A DNA stretch of 64,000 nt, from positions 1-64,000 of the forward strand of contig NW_025963561.1 in the NCBI RefSeq assembly GCF_910591885.1, written 5' to 3'. The DNA is from Bombus terrestris (taxonomy: Eukaryota > Arthropoda > Insecta > Hymenoptera > Apidae). Under the pieces are notes generated by a model that ran no database searches, was not told where the DNA came from, and was given only the letters and a program-made list of their open reading frames with translations. Positions 58,736 to 64,000 of this stretch are shown here, piece by piece. Position numbers and translations under genes: made by a program. Each line of letters opens with the position of its first letter. Position 1 is the first letter of the stretch.

Positions 58736-58792
58736 GTTATAGGCAATATATAACTTTATGCAATATATTGTCATATAGTGATGCAATATAAT
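58736..58792. other. Irregular junction of partial monomers
   Basis: This is the least regular stretch I found. GTTATAGGCAATATATAAC is followed by TTTATGCAATATAT and then TGTCATATAG. The distance between intact unit starts is 57 instead of 60 bp. It looks like fused partial units, as expected at a deletion or end-joining breakpoint. It separates two copies of a local duplication. Confidence 0.75.
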
Positions 58793-59399
58793 GTTATACC
58801 TCATATTGTGATGCGATATAATTTTATATGTTATAACATAATTGTATTCAACGCGATACGTCATAACGTAATAGTATATAACGTTATACGTCATATAGTG
58901 ATGCAATATATCGTTATACGACCGAAAGAGAGGCAATAAAACGTTATACGTCATATAGTGATGCGATATAACGCTATACGTCATAACGTAATAGTATATA
59001 ACGCTATACGTAATAACGTAATAGTATATAAAGCTATACGTCATATAGTGGTGCACTATAACGTTATAGGTCCTACAGTGATGGAATATAACGTTATACG
59101 TCATATAGTGGTGCACTATAACGTTATAGGTCCTACAGTGATGGAATATAACGTTATACAATATAACGTAATAGTATATAACGTTATACGTCATAACGTA
59201 ATAGTATATAACGTTATAGGACTTATAGTGATGGCATATAACGTTATACATTATAACGTAATAGTATATAACGTTATACATCATAACGTAATAGTATATA
59301 ACGTTATACGTCATAACGTAATAGTACATAACGTTATGCATCATATAGTAATGCAATATAACGCTAAACGTTATAACGTAATAGTATAAAACATCGTAC

Positions 59400-60720
59400 G
59401 TCATATAGTGTTGCGATATAACGTTATACGTAATAACGTAATAGTATATAACGTTTTACGTCCTAACGTAATAGTATATAACGTTGTACGTCATATAGTG
59501 GTGCAATATAACGTTATAGGTCTCATAGTGATGGAATATAACGTTATACATTATAACGTAATAGTATATAACGTTATACGTCATAACGTAATAGTATATA
59601 ACGTTATAGGTCATATGGTGGTGCAATATAACGTTATAGGTCTCATAGTGATGGAATATAACGTTATACATTATAACGTAATAGTATATAACGTTATACG
59701 TCATAACGTAATAGTATATAACGTTATAGGTCATATGGTGGTGCAATATAACGTTATAGGTCTCATAGTGATGGAATATAACGTTATACATTATAACGTA
59801 ATAGTATATAACGTTATACGTCATATAGTGGTGCAATATAACGTTATAGGTCCTATAGTGATGGAATATAACGTTATACATTATAACGTAATTGTATGTA
59901 ACGTTATACGTCATAACGTAATAGTATATAACGTTATACGTCATATAGTGATGCAATATAACGTTATAGGCCTTATAGTGATGGAATATAACGTTATACA
60001 TTATAACGTAATAGTATATAACGTTATACGTTATAACGTAATAGTATATAACGTTATAGGCCTTATAATGATGGAATATAACGTTATACATTATAACGTA
60101 ATAGTATATAACGTTATACGTCATAACGTAATAGTACATAACGTTATACGTCATAACGTAATAGTATATATCGTTATACGTCATAACGTAATAGTATATA
60201 ACGTTATACGTCATATAGTGGTGCAATATAACGTTATAGGCCTTATAGTGATGGAATATAACGTTATACATTATAACGTAATAGTATATAACGTTATACG
60301 TCATAACGTAATAGAATATAACGTTATAGGCCTTATAGTGATGGAATATAACGTTATACATTATAACGTAATAGTATATAACATTATACGTCATAACGTA
60401 ATAGTACATAACGTTATACGTCATAACGTAATAGTATATAACGTTATACGTAATAACGTAATAGTATATAACGTTATACGTAATAACGTAATAGTATATA
60501 ACGTTATACGTCATATAGTGGTTGCAATATAACGTTATAGGTCCTATAGTGATGGAATATAACGTTATACATTATAACGTAATAGTATATAACGTTTTAC
60601 GTCATAACGTAATAGTATATAACGTTATACGTAATAACGTAATAGTATATAACGTTATACATCATATAGTGGTTGCAATATAACGTTATAGGTCCTATAG
60701 TGATGGAATGTAACGTTATA
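59400..60720. repeat. Duplicated block Y2, copy 1
   Basis: This block matches 60992-62190, with an offset of 1,592 bp at the left end and 1,472 bp at the right. Copy 1 holds one extra 120-bp group (four units with GGTCATATGGTGGTGC), seen twice in a row at about 59610-59850. It includes 31-bp units at 60522 and 60672. Confidence 0.82.
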
Positions 60721-60991
60721 CATTATAACGTAATAGTATATAACGTTATGCATTATATAGTAATGCAACATAACGCTAAACGTTATAACGTAATAGTATA
60801 AAACATCGTACGTCATATAGTGATGCGATATAACGTTATAGGCCTTATAGTGATGGAATATAACGTTATACATTATAACGTAATAGTATATAACGTTATA
60901 CGTCATAACGTAATAGTACATAACGTTATGCATCATATAGTAATGCAATATAACGCTAAACGTTATAACGTAATAGTATAAAACATCGTAC

Positions 60992-62190
60992 GTCATATAG
61001 TGTTGCGATATAACGTTATACGTAATAACGTAATAGTATATAACGTTTTACGTCATAACGTAATAGTATATAACGTTGTACGTCATATAGTGGTGCAATA
61101 TAACGTTATAGGTCTCATAGTGATGGAATATAACGTTATACATTATAACGTAATAGTATATAACGTTATACGTCATAACGTAATAGTATATAACGTTATA
61201 GGTCATATGGTGGTGCAATATAACGTTATAGGTCTCATAGTGATGGAATATAACGTTATACATTATAACGTAATAGTATATAACGTTATACGTCATATAG
61301 TGGTGCAATATAACGTTATAGGTCCTATAGTGATGGAATATAACGTTATACATTATAACGTAATTGTATGTAACGTTATACGTCATAACGTAATAGTATA
61401 TAACGTTATACGTCATATAGTGATGCAATATAACGTTATAGGCCTTATAGTGATGGAATATAACGTTATACATTATAACGTAATAGTATATAACGTTATA
61501 CGTCATAACGTAATAGTATATAACGTTATAGGCCTTATAATGATGGAATATAACGTTATACATTATAACGTAATAGTATATAACGTTATACGTCATAACG
61601 TAATAGTACATAACGTTATACGTCATAACGTAATAGTATATAACGTTATACGTCATAACGTAATAGTATATAACGTTATACGTCATATAGTGGTGCAATA
61701 TAACGTTATAGGCCTTATAGTGATGGAATATAACGTTATACATTATAACGTAATAGTATATAACGTTATACGTCATAACGTAATAGAATATAACGTTATA
61801 GGCCTTATAGTGATGGAATATAACGTTATACATTATAACGTAATAGTATATAACATTATACGTCATAACGTAATAGTACATAACGTTATACGTCATAACG
61901 TAATAGTATATAACGTTATACGTAATAACGTAATAGTATATAACGTTATACGTAATAACGTAATAGTATATAACGTTATACGTCATATAGTGGTTGCAAT
62001 ATAACGTTATAGGTCCTATAGTGATGGAATATAACGTTATACATTATAACGTAATAGTATATAACGTTTTACGTCATAACGTAATAGTATATAACGTTAT
62101 ACGTAATAACGTAATAGTATATAACGTTATACATCATATAGTGGTTGCAATATAACGTTATAGGTCCTATAGTTATGGAATGTAACGTTA
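60992..62190. repeat. Duplicated block Y2, copy 2
   Basis: This is the second copy of the ~1.3 kb block, with the CATATGGTGGTGC group present once (61201) and 31-bp units at 61993 and 62144. The difference of exactly four units shows contraction or expansion in whole X-Y-Z-A groups. Confidence 0.82.
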
Positions 62191-63600
62191 TACATTATAA
62201 CGTAATAGTATATAACGTTATGCATTATATAGTAATGCAACATAACGCTAAACGTTATAACGTAATAGTATAAAACATCGTACGTCATATAGTGATGCGA
62301 TATAACGTTATACGTAATAACGTAATAGTATATAACGTTTTACGTCATAACGTAATAGTATATAACGATATACGTCATATAGTGGTTGCAATATAACATT
62401 ATAGGTCCTATAGTGATGGAATATAACGTTATACATTATAACGTAATAGTATATAACGTTATACGTTATAACGTAATAGTATATAACGTTATACGTCATA
62501 TAGTGATGCAATATATCGTTATACGTCATATAGTGATGCGATATAACGTTATACCATATAACCTAATAGTATATAACGTTATACGACATAACGTAATAGA
62601 ATATAACGTTATAGATTATAACGTAATAGTATATAACGTTATACGTCATATAGTGATGCAATATATCGTTATACGGCATATAGTGATGCGATATAACGTT
62701 ATAGGTCCTATAGTGATGGAATATAACGTTATAGTATATAACGTAATAGTACATAACGTTATAGTATATAACGTAATAGTACATAACGTTATACGTCATA
62801 ACGTAATAGTATATAACGTTATACGTCATATAGTGGTGCAATATCACGTTATAGGCCTTATAGTAATGGAATATAACGTTATACATTATAACGTAATAGT
62901 ATATAACGTTATACGTCATAACATAATAGTATATAACGTTATACGTCATATAGTGGTGCAATATAACGTTATAGGTCCTATAGTGATTGAATATAACGTT
63001 ATACATTATAACGTAATAGTATATAACGTTATACGTCATAACGTAATAGTACATAACGTTATACGTCATAACGTAATAGTATATAACGTTATGCATCATA
63101 TAGTAATGCAATATAACGCTAAACGTTATAACGTAATAGTATAAAACATCGTACGTCATATAGTGTTGCGATATAACGTTATACGTAATAACTTAATACT
63201 ATATATCGTTTTACGTCATAACGTAATAGTATATAACGTTGTACGTCATATAGTGGTGCAATATAACGTTATAGGTCTCATAGTGATGGAATATAACGTT
63301 ATACATTATAACGTAATAGTATACAACGTTATACGTCATAACGTAATAGTATATAACGATATACGTAATAACGTAATAGTATATAACGCTATACGTCATA
63401 TAGTGGTGCACTATAACGTTATAGGTCCTACAGTTATGGAATATAACGTTATACGTCATATAGTGGTGCAATATAACGTTAAACGTTATAACGTAATAGT
63501 ATAAAACATCGCACGTCATATAGTGATAGGATATAACGTTATACGTAATAACGTAATAGTATATAACGTTATACGTCATAACTTAATAGTATATAACGTT

Positions 63601-64000
63601 ATACGTCATATAGTGGTGCAATATAACGTTAGAGGTCTTATAGTGATGGAATATAACGTTATACATTATAACGTAATAGTATATAACGTTATACGTCATA
63701 ACGTAATAGTACATAACGTTATACGTCATAACGTAATAGTATATAACGTTATAGTTCATATAGTGGTGCAATATAACGTTATAGGTCTCATAGTGATGGA
63801 AAATAACGTTATACATTATAGCGTAGTAGTATATAACGTTATACGTCATATAGTGGTGCAATATAACGTTAGAGGTCTTATAGTGATGGAATATAACGTT
63901 ATACATTATAACGTAATAGTATATAACGTTATACGTCATAACGTAATAGTACATAACGTTATACGTCATAACGTAATAGTATATAACGTTATAGTTCATA
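63601..64000. repeat. 240-bp (8-monomer) repeat running off the window end
   Basis: 63601-63760 and 63841-64000 are identical, with a period of 240 bp. The unit carries a Y variant with GTTAGAGGTCTTATAG, a GTACATAAC unit and GTTATAGTTCATATAG. The same group occurs once in the central blocks (about 11700, 16480, 17200, 21340, 27580 and 31300). Here it starts a tandem series that continues beyond the window. Confidence 0.85.

Larger units (their letters stand above)
1..64000. repeat. 30-bp satellite DNA array, uninterrupted
   Basis: The window is built end to end from 30-bp units in one orientation. The commonest unit reads GTTATACGTCATAAC then GTAATAGTATATAAC (for example 9376-9405 and the four consecutive copies at 9706-9825). 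Main types have 20-33% G+C by hand count. No stretch as long as 100 bases departs from the periodicity. I saw no inverted segment, coding gene, RNA gene or inserted element. Open frames of up to 543 codons occur on both strands because 30 is divisible by 3 and each strand of the unit has exactly one stop-free frame; they carry 10-residue repeats such as YNVIRHNVIV. Array function is unknown. Centromeric or other heterochromatic satellite is the best inference; a long-read assembly artefact in copy number cannot be excluded. Confidence 0.97.

Noticed and set aside
58736..58792. Irregular junction as a unique gene fragment or transposon scar
   Set aside because: All pieces are recognisable fragments of the same satellite, with no foreign sequence.
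1..64000. Many open reading frames of 60-543 codons on both strands
   Set aside because: They are forced by a 30-bp period with one stop-free frame per strand. Their peptides are simple 10-residue repeats, they overlap their antisense twins, they break at uncompensated indels and they have no recognisable domain or start signal.
1..64000. CRISPR array
   Set aside because: Repeats of about 30 bp are directly abutting with no unique spacers, and no cas gene or leader is present.
1..64000. CENP-B-box-bearing or telomeric satellite
   Set aside because: I found no CENP-B box pattern (TTCG....A..CGGG) and no TTAGGG-like telomere repeats. The only dyad is TATAACGTTATA.
1..64000. Plasmid or phage iterons or a replication origin
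   Set aside because: Iteron clusters span hundreds of bases beside a rep gene. Here the repeat runs for 64 kb with no gene nearby.

Overview
The whole 64,000-base window is one head-to-tail satellite DNA array. I find no gene, RNA gene, transposon, CRISPR array or unique spacer in it. The basic unit is 30 bp, which gives roughly 2,100 monomers. Every monomer I read lies in the same orientation, and both window edges are inside the array, so its full length and flanks are unknown. The commonest monomer (type A) is GTTATACGTCATAAC followed by GTAATAGTATATAAC. Its two 15-bp halves match at 10 of 15 positions, so the 30-mer looks like an old dimer of a 15-mer. The main monomer types have 20-33% G+C, yet type A has three CpG steps per 30 bp, all inside ACGT.

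The host is most likely a eukaryote, because a single-family, gene-free tandem array of this size is typical of centromeric, pericentromeric or other heterochromatic satellite. The species cannot be named from the sequence. The retained CpG argues weakly against a genome with heavy CpG methylation and decay. I see no CENP-B box, telomere repeat or mobile-element sequence. A centromeric role is possible but untested.

Monomers fall into recurring types in a non-random order. Type A forms short runs. X (GTCATATAGTGGTGCAATAT core), Y (AGGTCCTATAGTGATGG core) and Z (ACATTATAACGTAATAG core) usually occur as the ordered trio X-Y-Z. Type B (GTGATGCAATATATC end), F (CCATATAACCTAATAG), H/I/J (GCATCATATAG, then TATAAAAC, then ATCGTACG), L (GAGGAGATTAAAC) and G (GACCGAAAGAGAGG) are rarer markers. 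A 12-bp palindrome, TATAACGTTATA, spans most monomer junctions and is lost wherever a monomer ends in ATC.

Layout: 1-9.6 kb is the most heterogeneous part, with several diverged local duplications. From 9.7 to 31 kb a ~2.1 kb higher-order repeat recurs seven times at spacings of 2,160 or 2,760/2,763 bp where copies are adjacent, and part of this lies in a nearly identical 4.4 kb duplication. From 17 to 36 kb a second module of ~2.2-2.8 kb occurs, including a 2,160-bp tandem duplication at 31.5-35.9 kb. From 36 to 43 kb older segments are shuffled. From 43 to 58 kb there is a perfect 540-bp duplication and a ~1.26-1.41 kb repeat in four copies. From 58 to 64 kb there is an irregular junction, a ~1.5 kb duplication and an 8-monomer repeat that runs off the end.

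Long open frames exist on both strands (up to 543 codons), but they follow automatically from a 30-bp unit with one stop-free frame per strand. I do not annotate them as genes. The blocks, shared indels and mosaic junctions are the footprints expected from repeated unequal exchange or amplification within the array.
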